Of a stretch of DNA of 64,000 nucleotides, positions 36,432-44,736 are shown one piece after another. The position numbers and the translations under genes are program-made. Under the pieces are notes generated by a model. The model searched no databases. It saw only the letters and a list, made by a program, of their open reading frames with translations, and had not been told where the DNA came from. The number at the start of each line of letters is the position of its first letter. The first letter of the stretch is position 1. The DNA comes from UBA11574 sp963752565. Lineage in GTDB: Bacteria > Desulfobacterota > Desulfobacteria > Desulfobacterales > UBA11574. Location of the stretch: assembly GCA_963752565.1 (NCBI GenBank), contig CAVVZC010000011.1:1-64000 (forward strand). The letters run 5' to 3'.

Positions 36432-37892
36432 TCATATTATACCATCTTGCAGCCCGGGGATCTCTTTGCGGATCTCGGTGCGTATTTCAGAAGAAAGAAT
36501 AGGTATTTCAGGCTTTGCCAGAATTTCCCCGACTATTTCCGTCGCTCGAGCCTGGGTTGATTTGGCACCTTCTTTTTCCCAGTCTTGGCGGTTATTCCTG
36601 TCACTAAGCTGAGGCTGATACAGTTCGGTGCGCATAAATTTGCGCGTATGGCGGTTGGAAACAAAATGGCCGCCCGGCCCCGCTTTCTTTAAAACATCGA
36701 AAGCCAGGGTTTCCTCGTTTACCTGGATTCCTTCCACTGCTCGCATAATCATCCCTATGATTTCATTGTCTATTACCAGCTTGTCGTATGAAGCGGTCAT
36801 GCAAAACTCAATAAAACCGGCGGCGTCATGAATAAAGTTGCCGCCGGCCAGTGCGACCAACAAACCAGTCAAAGCCGATTCATAACCGGCCTGGGTATCA
36901 TTGGTTTTGGCATCAGACATGCCGGCTGTGGAATATAAGGGAAGGTTGTAAAAGCGGGCCATCTGAGCTGCAGCGGCATTCAGCAGGCCCATTTCGATGG
37001 CGCCTGATAAGTATTTCATGTCACGCATATCGGTAATCGAAGCGACACTCCCGTATAATACCGGAGTGCCCGGGTTAACCAATTGGGTGAGCATAACACC
37101 GATTAGCGTATCCACGTTCAGCACGACCAGATTGCCGGCCAAGGTAATGGGAGCGGTAGCACCGCAAAGCGGCTCTGCCGGTACGACCACAGGTATACCG
37201 TGCTTTGCAACCTCCATGGCAAGCTGGCCATAGCTTTGATCAAGTTTAAAAGGACTGATGTTACATGCTACCATGGATATAAAGGGGCGCTTTTTTAGTT
37301 TTTCCGAAGAGCCGGCAATAATTTCCGCCATTCTGATTACATTTCTCACCCCTTCCACCGTATAAACCCCGCCCATTATATGCTTGCGGGTATTGTTGAG
37401 AGCCGCGCCGAAGCGGTTGACATCTACATTCTCAACCGGCAGTTCGTTGGGAAATACGTTGACCATGTAAAAGTGAATGTTGTCCAGGGCATCCACCAGG
37501 CGAGCCATGTTGACAATGTCTTCGAGTTTTGATCGCCGCGCATCGGTGCTGCCCGGATCTTGGACATTCAGGGCGGTTCCGCCGGTTCCCATATAAACAT
37601 TGCTTCCGCCGATTTCACAGTCCAACTCACCATTATCAGCCCTTCCATAAAGGTGAACAACCGAAGGGGCTGATTCGATCAGTTTTGTGACCAGATCCGG
37701 ATCGAACTTGGCCACTTTGGTGGAATCGTCGACATTAGCACCGGCTTGTTTAAACAGTTCTAAGGCTTCCGGAAAATTCACCTGTATGCCGACTTCGGAA
37801 AAGATCCGCAGACTGGTTTCATGAATTTTTATAATATCTTCATCGGCCAGAGGCTTGTACTGCCCTCCGGGCAAGCCTTTCCTCGTTATCAT
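36432..37892 (-). CDS. MttB-family methyltransferase 4 (non-pyrrolysine)
   Basis: The 486-residue paralogue shows VYMGTGGTALNVQDPGSTDA, NTRKHIMGGVYTVEGVR, PAEPLCGATAPITLAG, YGSVASITDMRDMKYLSGAI, STAGMSDAKTNDTQAGYES and GPGGHFVSNRHTRKFMR. It is the closest of the set to paralogue 1. No amber codon is present. MtgB-type enzymes with these landmarks demethylate glycine betaine or similar; the transporter 1.7 kb upstream fits that. It is the second gene of the minus-strand string. Confidence 0.9.
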   Translation of the reverse strand: MITRKGLPGGQYKPLADEDIIKIHETSLRIFSEVGIQVNFPEALELFKQAGANVDDSTKVAKFDPDLVTKLIESAPSVVHLYGRADNGELDCEIGGSNVYMGTGGTALNVQDPGSTDARRSKLEDIVNMARLVDALDNIHFYMVNVFPNELPVENVDVNRFGAALNNTRKHIMGGVYTVEGVRNVIRMAEIIAGSSEKLKKRPFISMVACNISPFKLDQSYGQLAMEVAKHGIPVVVPAEPLCGATAPITLAGNLVVLNVDTLIGVMLTQLVNPGTPVLYGSVASITDMRDMKYLSGAIEMGLLNAAAAQMARFYNLPLYSTAGMSDAKTNDTQAGYESALTGLLVALAGGNFIHDAAGFIEFCMTASYDKLVIDNEIIGMIMRAVEGIQVNEETLAFDVLKKAGPGGHFVSNRHTRKFMRTELYQPQLSDRNNRQDWEKEGAKSTQARATEIVGEILAKPEIPILSSEIRTEIRKEIPGLQDGII

Positions 37893-37928
37893 CTAAACCT
37901 CCACTATTAGATAAAATCTGGTACAAAG

Positions 37929-38627
37929 TTAATGGGTTGAATTTCTTCGTTCGGAACAATTTTTTCGGCTGCACTCCAAGCAAGGATTATAGGAATCAGT
38001 GGATGGGTTCGAATTGAACGCGGTTATTCCGAAAACACCGGAAATAGACTTGCGGGGTTGCATGAAGCAGGAGTCTGTGAGTTCAACGTCCAACTCATTT
38101 GAATCGAACATGCTAAACAATTTTTTCTGGTCGGTGATGGGCCAATCACAATAACCCGGGCTGAAGCATAAGGTCACCTGTTTGCTTTGGTTTTCATATT
38201 TGTTTTTCATGCGCTGATGAAACGTTGCCACCATATTATCAACAGCTACGGACGCCATAGCGTCCAGGATATATGCTTCTGCCAAGTGTTTTTCATTCAT
38301 GAGTCGGTTGATCTCGTCTTCAATTCCATTACCTAACGTAATAATATAACAGACGATTTCCTCGCAGTCGTTTAACGTTTTTGAAAGTTTTGGGCTTTTA
38401 AATTCCGGCCCTTCCTCAAGATGAACGGTTCCCTTTTTGACTGAATCGACCCCCATATTCTGGTGATGCAAAGAAGGATCGATGAGTTCGCTAAATACCG
38501 CTTCCAACTTTTCTATTTTCGTGCAGGTCGAACGGGAAACGTTGCCAAACTCGTCACTCCCAAAAAGCTTGGCCAATTCATTTTTATCTATGGTCGGTAT
38601 GACTTCCATCTTAAAAGCGCCTCGCAT
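37929..38627 (-). CDS. MetH activation-domain-like protein with Cys-rich tail
   Basis: The 232-residue protein resembles the stand-alone form of the cobalamin-dependent methionine synthase activation domain. CFSPGYCDWPITDQKKLFSM corresponds to the SAM-binding GYxxxP region and LTDSCFMQPRKSISGVFG to the conserved ExxxMxPxxSVSG region. The C-terminus adds YNPCLECSRKNCSERRN, with three Cys that could bind a metal. It may help reactivation or stabilise a corrinoid protein, complementing RACo. It is the first gene of the methyl-transfer string, with a candidate operator about 60 bp upstream. Confidence 0.82.
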   Translation of the reverse strand: MRGAFKMEVIPTIDKNELAKLFGSDEFGNVSRSTCTKIEKLEAVFSELIDPSLHHQNMGVDSVKKGTVHLEEGPEFKSPKLSKTLNDCEEIVCYIITLGNGIEDEINRLMNEKHLAEAYILDAMASVAVDNMVATFHQRMKNKYENQSKQVTLCFSPGYCDWPITDQKKLFSMFDSNELDVELTDSCFMQPRKSISGVFGITAFNSNPSTDSYNPCLECSRKNCSERRNSTH

Positions 38628-38966
38628 TAATAAGGATTATTTCTTCAAAAAAATAAGACCTTTGGAAAACATCCCTTTTGATCAAGTTTTGAGTCAGACT
38701 CAAATTGTAACCCTCGAAATACTCAATGTATTCCTTCGGTCAAAATCTAAGGCATTCCCCGCTCAAAGCGCAGGGTCTTTGACTTGAACAAAATTGAACA
38801 TTTTCTAAAGGCCTCAAGATCTTATATAGAGATATGTTTAGTCTGAATTGTTTTAATTAAAACTTTTACACAAATAAATATCTTTTGTAAAGGCTTTTTT
38901 ATAAATTCCAGACGGGGCAGTTTTCGGAAGGCTTTAGCAATCGAGCAAAAGATAAAATTCAAAGTG
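38628..38966 (-). promoter_or_regulatory. Leader of the methyl-transfer operon with palindromic operator
   Basis: No gene lies here. A perfect palindrome TTTGAGTCAGACTCAAA occupies 38,688-38,704, about 60-77 bp before the first gene of the operon. It is the right size for a MarR-family dimer, and a MarR gene lies directly upstream. The gap also holds AT-rich sequence (38,830-38,900) that could contain a promoter, but I cannot pick -35/-10 boxes with confidence. Confidence 0.6.
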
Positions 38967-39458
38967 TTACTTGACCTCCAGGTCCTGGACGTCAAGCATG
39001 CTGGTAAGCATGTTTAGGGAACTCACGATCTGTTCCACTTTGTTATTGTCAGTCTGTTTCAAACCATCAATGATCTTCTGCTGAATGGGCGGCGGGGCAT
39101 TTTCGGCCAACTTTTTTCCGGTTTCGGTAAGCTGGATAGTAATCACACGGCGATCCGGAGAGTTTCGCATCCGTTCCGCAATTCCTTTCTTTTCCAAACG
39201 GTCGACAACTCCGGTGACCGTGCTGGACTTAACCATCATATGCTTGGCTATTTGGGATAGAGGTAAAGAACCATACTCATAAAGCGATAAAATACAGTTG
39301 AGTTGTGCTGTGCTTACCTGATATTTTTTGTTTAATTCCTTGGTATAGAGCTCACTCGCCTGAATGAGCCTGCGGATCGAAAAAATAATCTGCTTGGTGT
39401 GGTCAGGCGGGAAAATTTTGTTTATAGTATTTAGATTGTCGTTGCTGTCAGTTGACAT
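38967..39458 (-). CDS. MarR-family transcriptional regulator
   Basis: The 163-residue protein has the winged helix of MarR: SQIAKHMMVKSSTVTGVVDR (recognition helix) and the wing RMRNSPDRRVITIQLTETGK. It stands between the methyl-transfer operon (same strand, 339 bp downstream) and the divergent betaine-type transporter. It is the natural candidate for controlling both, perhaps responding to a methylated amine or aromatic-like ligand. The palindrome at 38,688 is a candidate site. Confidence 0.9.
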   Translation of the reverse strand: MSTDSNDNLNTINKIFPPDHTKQIIFSIRRLIQASELYTKELNKKYQVSTAQLNCILSLYEYGSLPLSQIAKHMMVKSSTVTGVVDRLEKKGIAERMRNSPDRRVITIQLTETGKKLAENAPPPIQQKIIDGLKQTDNNKVEQIVSSLNMLTSMLDVQDLEVK

Positions 39459-39595
39459 TTTATTTTGTTCCTGTTAAAAAGTTTTTAGTTCAAACAATCT
39501 ATTACTGTAGACAAATCAATAAAGCAATACATTTTTTTTAAGTTTTTTTAATATTTATATCCTGGCGGCCTTTCAAGTAAACCATCAAAGAAATC

Positions 39596-40351
39596 ATGAT
39601 CAAACTAACGCATGTTTCCAAATCATTTGACGGCGGACAAACCTATGCCGTCAAGGATCTTTCTTTCCAGATCCGTAAAGGCGAGACGTTGGTCCTTCTT
39701 GGTTCATCGGGGTGTGGCAAAACAACGACGTTGAAGATGATCAACCGTCTGATTGAACCTACCCAAGGGACCGTTGAAGTGGATGGTAAAGACGTCATGG
39801 GCCGGAATCCAGTGGAGCTGCGGCGTCAAATCGGATATGTGTTCCAGGGGATCGGGCTGTTTCCCCATATGACCGTTGAACAGAATGTTGAAATTGTTCC
39901 GCGACTTCTCGGATGGTCTAGCCGTTCTAAGCGAGAACGAATGCAGGAACTGCTGAACCTGGTCGGGCTGCCGGCCGAGAGTTTTGCCCAAAGATTTCCC
40001 GATGAACTCTCCGGCGGTCAGCAGCAAAGGATTGGCGTGGCCCGAGCCCTTGCAGCAGATCCCGACTATTTGCTTATGGACGAGCCGTTCGGTGCTCTTG
40101 ACGCCCTCACCCGTGAAGCCCTCCAGCAAGAATTACTGACTTTGAAAAAACAACTCAAAAAAACGATTGTCTTTGTTACACATGACCTTCATGAAGCGCT
40201 TCTGCTCGGCGACCGCATTGCCATTCTGCATGAAGGCCATCTGGAACAGATCGGGACCAAAAAGGATATATTGGAAGCACCGGCAACCCAATTCGTACTG
40301 GATTTATTTACAACAAGAGAGCCGGGAACTTTTACCTTAAGGGACACCTAA
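39596..40351 (+). CDS. Glycine betaine/osmoprotectant ABC transporter ATPase (OpuCA/ProV type)
   Basis: The 251-residue ATPase carries Walker A GSSGCGKTT, signature LSGGQQQRIG, Walker B YLLMDEPFGALD and the H-loop FVTHDLHEAL. It has the close similarity in length and motifs to OpuCA-like ATPases but lacks their C-terminal CBS pair, the part that senses ionic strength. This suggests nutrient uptake rather than osmotic control. The stop is one base before the next gene's ATG, so the two are one transcript. Confidence 0.9.
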   Translation: MIKLTHVSKSFDGGQTYAVKDLSFQIRKGETLVLLGSSGCGKTTTLKMINRLIEPTQGTVEVDGKDVMGRNPVELRRQIGYVFQGIGLFPHMTVEQNVEIVPRLLGWSSRSKRERMQELLNLVGLPAESFAQRFPDELSGGQQQRIGVARALAADPDYLLMDEPFGALDALTREALQQELLTLKKQLKKTIVFVTHDLHEALLLGDRIAILHEGHLEQIGTKKDILEAPATQFVLDLFTTREPGTFTLRDT

Positions 40352-40352
40352 T

Positions 40353-41945
40353 ATGCGCTTGGATGCTTTGTTTGGGTATATCGTCGAACGTTTACCGGAA
40401 CTCTGGCTCCGAACCGGTGAGCACCTCATGCTGACAGGCTGCTCTACGCTGGCCGCCATGTCCATAGGGATCCCTGTAGGTATTCTCCTGTCCCGCACCA
40501 CCTGGCTGCGCGGGCCGGTAATGGGAGTCATTGGTATTCTTCAGACCATACCAAGCCTGGCCATGCTGGTCTTTTTGCTGGCGCTGCTCAAGAAGATTGG
40601 TGTCCTGCCTGCACTTATTGCCCTTACCCTCTATGCCCTGCTTCCGATTGCCAGAAACACTCTCACGGGGCTTGAGGAAGTCTCCGCCGAGGTGATGGAA
40701 GCTGCCGAAGGGATTGGTATGAAAGAATACCAGCAGCTTATGATGGTGAGAATACCTTTGGCCGCATCGGTGATCGTCGCCGGCATACGCACCGCAGCAG
40801 TGGTCGGGGTAGGCATCGCCACGCTTTCAGCCTTTATCGGAGCAGGCGGATTGGGCCAGTTCATTAATCGTGGTCTGGCCTTGGCCAATACAAAGCTCAT
40901 TCTTCTCGGTGCCGTTCCTGCGGCACTGCTCGCCCTTGTGGTGGATTTTTCCATCGGGGCTTTTGAATGGGGGCTTCGACCGGAAAGAAAAAGGGATAAA
41001 AAAGGATCGGCTCAGTCGTTCATGCGGCCGCTGGCCTTTATGCTGCCCGTTGCTTTAACTCTGATCGGTAGCGTTACCTACTTCACAAAACCCGGATGGA
41101 TTTTCAAGTCGGAAGCACGATTTGAAACAAGTCACAGAATTATCAGGATTGCAACCAAGAATTTTACGGAACAACTTATTCTTGGTGAGATGATGGCCCA
41201 ACTGATCGAAGCCAAAACGGATTTCAAAGTGCAGCGCCGCTTTAATCTCGGAGGTACCATGATCTGTCACGGCGCCCTGGTCAACGGAGAAATCGACCTT
41301 TATGCCGAGTACACCGGAACGGGGTTGACGACGATTTTAAAACACCCGGTGATCGCTGATCCTGAGAAAGCTCTGGACCACGTCACCAAAGTGTACCATG
41401 AGCGCTTTAATTTACAGTGGCTGAAGCCTTTCGGATTTAACAACACCTATGCGATTACGGTCCGGGCAGCCGATGCCGAGAAATATAGATGGAATACGAT
41501 ATCTGATCTTCAGGCGTCGGCTCAGGGGCTGCGGGCTGGTTTTACCGCAGAATTCGCTGAACGACCTGATGGTTACCCCGGACTCCGTCAAACTTACAAT
41601 CTACAATTTGGAGAAGTCCGTGATTTCGATCCTTCCCTCATGTACGAGGCCGTAGCCAAAGGGGAGGTGGATGTGATCTGTGCCTTTGCCACGGATGGCC
41701 GTATTGCATCATATCACCTGAAACCACTCAAAGACGATCGGCAATTTTTCCCTCCTTACCATGCTGCCCCTGTGATAAGAGAAGAGATTCTGAAGAAATA
41801 TCCTAAAATTGGTGATGTTCTGGAGCTTCTCGGCGGAATAATCGATGATCCCACCATGCAACAGCTCAATTTTGAAGTAGATGCCAAACAACGCCAAACA
41901 TCAGAGGTAGTGACGGAATTTTTAAACGCAAAAGAAATTCTTTAG
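40353..41945 (+). CDS. Fused permease/substrate-binding protein of betaine-type ABC transporter
   Basis: The 530-residue protein combines a ProW-type permease (about 1-210, hydrophobic helices with EGIGMKEYQQLMMVRIPLAA as the coupling loop) and an OpuAC-type substrate-binding domain (about 260-530, IRIATKNFTEQLILGEMMAQ, NLGGTMICHGALVNGEIDLY, YTGTGL). Such fusions are known among glycine betaine/choline/proline-betaine importers. With the ATPase it makes a complete importer. Its position beside four MttB genes supports quaternary amines as substrates. Confidence 0.9.
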   Translation: MRLDALFGYIVERLPELWLRTGEHLMLTGCSTLAAMSIGIPVGILLSRTTWLRGPVMGVIGILQTIPSLAMLVFLLALLKKIGVLPALIALTLYALLPIARNTLTGLEEVSAEVMEAAEGIGMKEYQQLMMVRIPLAASVIVAGIRTAAVVGVGIATLSAFIGAGGLGQFINRGLALANTKLILLGAVPAALLALVVDFSIGAFEWGLRPERKRDKKGSAQSFMRPLAFMLPVALTLIGSVTYFTKPGWIFKSEARFETSHRIIRIATKNFTEQLILGEMMAQLIEAKTDFKVQRRFNLGGTMICHGALVNGEIDLYAEYTGTGLTTILKHPVIADPEKALDHVTKVYHERFNLQWLKPFGFNNTYAITVRAADAEKYRWNTISDLQASAQGLRAGFTAEFAERPDGYPGLRQTYNLQFGEVRDFDPSLMYEAVAKGEVDVICAFATDGRIASYHLKPLKDDRQFFPPYHAAPVIREEILKKYPKIGDVLELLGGIIDDPTMQQLNFEVDAKQRQTSEVVTEFLNAKEIL

Positions 41946-42695
41946 ATAGAAAATTCAGGGGCGGGGAATTTTTCTCTAAAGCTTTATGTTTCAGCGGAAT
42001 GGATGATTTTTTTCTAAAGCGTGTATTGTTTAGGTGTATTAGGGATCGTTACAAAGAACAGGCACTGACCGTCATTTTTTGGATCTAAAAGATTGTTCGC
42101 ATATAAAAAATATAGACTTGTTCATTGAATATGATCACTTATTGATATGATTTTCTATTAGGTTTGAATGACATGGAGGGGTCGGAACTGCAATTATTTT
42201 AATTTGTTATAGACTAATGAAGGTATTGACAAAGTCGGAAAATGGCAGAAGCTTTTCGTGAAAATGCAGTCATTCAATATGTTTCGTATCGTAACCTTCG
42301 ATCCAGATACAGCTTGCAACTATCTATTTTACTCAAAATGAGATACGATAACGATATCGCAAAATTATTTCCCATTAATTCCTGAAATACCTTACCAGTA
42401 CATTACTAAAGCCAATGCTGTGATATCTAATTGGTTCAATACAAAAACAAAACCCCACCTCTCTGTATGAGAAATGGGGTTTAAGTATTCATCACATATG
42501 GCTCTCCCTTTGTTTAGGGTTGAAGCAATTATTTTGGAATCATTTGTTTTTTCGAATATTTAAGCTAATTTGTCAAGATTATTACCATAGATGACACTTT
42601 GTGACAGACAAGCCTTTGTAATTGACATTCAAAATTATAATTGAGATAAATCACCCAAAATTCCAAACCATTATTAAATTAAGGAGCCTCTCACT
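41946..42695. repeat. Intergenic region with dispersed repeats, copy f
   Basis: No gene is seen over 750 bp. From about 42,310 to 42,410 it repeats the blocks of 11,168-11,320 (GCTTGCAACTATCTA, GATATCGCAAAATTATT, CTTACCAGTACATTACTA). At 42,450-42,482 a stem AAACCCCA/TGGGGTTT follows, as in the units at 13,172 and 13,774. The stem is a good terminator on the plus strand for the transporter operon. Confidence 0.65.
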
Positions 42696-42980
42696 ATGAC
42701 TCTCACAAAAATTCAGATCGTTGAATCAGTCCAAAGTCAGATCGGTTACCCCAAGAACAGATCATCAGAAATTGTAGAAACCCTTCTTGAAATCATCAAA
42801 AGAACTCTTGAATCTAATGAAGATGTATTGGTGTCCGGGTTTGGTAAGTTTTCTGTAAAAGAAAAAAAGGAACGTAAAGGCAGGAATCCTGCTTCTGGTG
42901 ATGCTATGATGCTGGCACCGAGAAAGGTTGTGACTTTTAAATGTTCTGGTAAGTTGAGGGATAGGGTTAACTCCAAATAA
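42696..42980 (+). CDS. HU/IHF-alpha-type DNA-binding protein
   Basis: The 94-residue protein fits the bacterial histone-like family: helical dimer part (TKIQIVESVQSQIGYPKNRS), LVSGFGKFSVKEKKERKGRN at the beta-arm base and RNPASGD at the intercalating proline turn. The spacing resembles IHF-alpha. AAGGAGCC lies before the ATG. IHF-type proteins are often coded within or beside integrated elements, where they help recombination. This copy stands among small orphan genes. Confidence 0.92.
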   Translation: MTLTKIQIVESVQSQIGYPKNRSSEIVETLLEIIKRTLESNEDVLVSGFGKFSVKEKKERKGRNPASGDAMMLAPRKVVTFKCSGKLRDRVNSK

Positions 42981-42999
42981 GACAAAAGGTTTAATCGAA

Positions 43000-43449
43000 A
43001 TGCTGTCCAAAATCAACAATGAGGTTCTATCACATGGGCCTGAAGCAGTTCTCCCACAGAATTTGAACAAGAAATGGTTAAATATACTACAAAAGATGGC
43101 AGAGGACTTTTTAGAAGCCAACTATGATCTTGAGAAATGTAAAAAACCGGGGGACACTGCAGATCCAATCCTATCAGTCTGTGTATCAGAAATATTAATA
43201 TCCCAACATAAAGACAAAACTAATATATCAATTGAGGAAATGTTAGAAAAGGTAACGATCTATTCCATATCCTTGATCATTGAGGCAGTTGATAGAGAGT
43301 CCAATATTGGTATAGAGAAGCCCACACTTGAAGATATTCTATATTGGGACAGAATTATTAGAATAAAGAAGATCAATCCTGAATTTGTTGAAACTCTTGA
43401 GAAAGCATGTATCCTGATAATTCCGGAACAAGCTTCTTCTAAAGAATAA
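43000..43449 (+). CDS. Hypothetical protein, 149 aa
   Basis: A soluble, helix-rich acidic protein (LPQNLNKKWLNILQKMAEDF, ISIEEMLEKVTIYSISLIIE, DILYWDRIIRIKKINPEFVE). I do not recognise it. It begins 20 bp after the HU/IHF-like gene, probably in the same transcript. AT-rich codon use. Confidence 0.5.
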   Translation: MLSKINNEVLSHGPEAVLPQNLNKKWLNILQKMAEDFLEANYDLEKCKKPGDTADPILSVCVSEILISQHKDKTNISIEEMLEKVTIYSISLIIEAVDRESNIGIEKPTLEDILYWDRIIRIKKINPEFVETLEKACILIIPEQASSKE

Positions 43450-43491
43450 ATCTTAAACACCTCTAAGATTTTTAGTCAAATAGTAAAATTA

Positions 43492-43713
43492 ATGTGGTCA
43501 TTCCTTGACAAAATACCTTATTCGATACTCATTGTGTTTTCGATCATTATGATCCTTCTTCCTTTTAAGCCCATGCCACATTTTGTGGAAAAACTCATCA
43601 TGTTAAAAGACGGAACTCTAAAAAAACCCATCGATATTTTCGACCTGTTTTATCATTCAGCACCATTAATCCTTTTGATTATTAAATTTATCAGAGATTA
43701 CTCAAACAGGTAA
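43492..43713 (+). CDS. Small two-helix membrane protein
   Basis: The 73-residue protein has two membrane helices (YSILIVFSIIMILLPF and SAPLILLIIKFI) joined by MPHFVEKLIMLKDGTLKKPI and DIFDLFYH. This pattern belongs to a small family present in many proteobacteria and sometimes labelled RND transporter without evidence. The Asp/His-rich connector is its conserved part. Function unknown. Confidence 0.65.
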   Translation: MWSFLDKIPYSILIVFSIIMILLPFKPMPHFVEKLIMLKDGTLKKPIDIFDLFYHSAPLILLIIKFIRDYSNR

Positions 43714-44019
43714 TATGGTATAAACCGATAACAAAAAGGGCGACCCTTTTGGATCGCCCAAGCAAAGGTTATGAAGATAGGTTAACCATCCTACAAAGCC
43801 CTTGCCAAACTTTTAGCTTCCCTCAATGCCGTTATTAGCTCGATTTTGTTAAGTTATATAAATATATATATCTGATCGAGAACTAAGATGCACGGGCATC
43901 AGAGAAGCTTTAATCATAGATTAATACTTATATGAATTATGTCAATAGAAAGTGACCGTCTAAAAAGACTAAAAGGGTTGACCTTTGTGTTCAACCTGAT
44001 ATACTAAAACTTACAAATA
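43714..44019. other. Intergenic stretch before riboswitch, with hairpin
   Basis: A strong stem GGGCGA-CC/GG-TCGCCC at 43,737-43,758 is preceded by AAAAA, so it has a U tract only when read on the minus strand. It can end transcripts from both sides. On the minus strand above it (43,790-43,845) 18 codons read IELITALREAKSLARAL and stop, too little to call a gene. Confidence 0.45.
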
Positions 44020-44163
44020 ATCATGCAGAGTGGCACGATGAGATCTGGCTCGATGACTGCCCGGCAACCTTTTCCACAAGGTGCTAATGCCAGCCCTGAG
44101 GGAACCATGAGGTCAAAATGGCAAACGGAATCATTAGACCTCACCATTGTGTGAGGTTTTTTG
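44020..44163 (+). ncRNA. S-box (SAM-I) riboswitch with transcription attenuator
   Basis: The S-box core is recognisable: GGCTCGATGACTGCCCGGCA followed by ACC, then AAGGTGCTAATGCCAGC. P1 is TCATG (44,021-44,025) with CATGA (44,106-44,110), and P4 is CCC-TGA-GGG. The 3' side of P1 (TGAGGTC, 44,108-44,114) can instead pair with GACCTCA (44,137-44,143). That segment is also the 5' arm of a terminator ACCTCAC/GTGAGGT followed by TTTTTT. SAM binding would fix P1 and free the terminator: an OFF switch. The gene next downstream is an orphan, not a methionine gene. Confidence 0.75.
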
Positions 44164-44220
44164 CTTTAAGGTTAAGATCTCCTCCAACGACCAAATAAAA
44201 ATTCAGAAACGAATAAATCT

Positions 44221-44316
44221 GGTGGGCAGATTTGAGGCTATTGCATCCCACCTTAAAAATAATGTTGCTAAAATGCCAGCAGGAACCCTGTTGCTCTTTA
44301 GCAATGGGGTTTTTTG
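44221..44316 (+). promoter_or_regulatory. Second attenuator-like leader
   Basis: A hairpin GGTGGG/CCCACC (44,221-44,252) is followed by TTGCTAAA (44,265-44,272), which pairs perfectly with TTTAGCAA (44,297-44,304). That pairing excludes an 11-bp terminator stem AACCCTGTTGC/GCAATGGGGTT (44,284-44,311) with a T6 tail. Mutually exclusive structures ahead of a gene are the hallmark of attenuation. I do not recognise the ligand class. Confidence 0.55.
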
Positions 44317-44337
44317 TTTTCGGTGATGGAGGATTAT

Positions 44338-44736
44338 ATGTGCTTAAGTTATGTTTACACTTCAAACAAGATAATTAGATGTTTCTTCTTTACGGTAGTC
44401 GTTAAAAATGAATCATTGGTGAATCATTATCAGGGAAGTTTAAAGGGCTTCATGGAAAAATATTACCCGCTTTGTAATCAAGATATATCTGTGAGTGTCT
44501 TTATGGGCGGTGATTTTTATGATCTCATAGACGATCTCATTGAAAATGGTTTGAAGATGGGGGAAGATTTCGGTTGTTTCGATGCAAACGATCTATATTA
44601 CTACATGTATCCTGATGAATGTACTTGGCGAACAAATCTGGATCTTGGAGTAGGATGGTTAAGAGGCAGACGTTCCAATAAGATAGGGGATATTTGTGTT
44701 TGGTATAACGATAATTATAAGGATGAGATTGGTTGA
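44338..44736 (+). CDS. Orphan protein behind tandem attenuators
   Basis: Start ATG 44,338 follows GGAGG at 44,328-44,332; a longer frame from 44,314 overlaps the terminator and is unlikely. The 132-residue product (MCLSYVYTSNKIIRCFFFTV, VSVFMGGDFYDLIDDLIENG, FGCFDANDLYYYMYPDECTW) is soluble, acidic, rich in Tyr and Trp, and has several Cys. I do not recognise the family. Control by an S-box would tie it to methionine/SAM status. Confidence 0.55.
   Translation: MCLSYVYTSNKIIRCFFFTVVVKNESLVNHYQGSLKGFMEKYYPLCNQDISVSVFMGGDFYDLIDDLIENGLKMGEDFGCFDANDLYYYMYPDECTWRTNLDLGVGWLRGRRSNKIGDICVWYNDNYKDEIG

Noticed and set aside
25753..37892. Pyrrolysine (amber) readthrough in the MttB genes
   Set aside because: All four frames are continuous at normal family length with no internal TAG, and no pyl genes are present.
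43790..43850. Minus-strand codons IELITALREAKSLARAL before a hairpin
   Set aside because: Only 18 codons without a start; at most a relic or attenuator remnant.
44033..44047. Match of GGCACGAT to the tRNA-Val end as a second attachment site
   Set aside because: Only eight bases agree, and the sequence belongs to the riboswitch P2 region.
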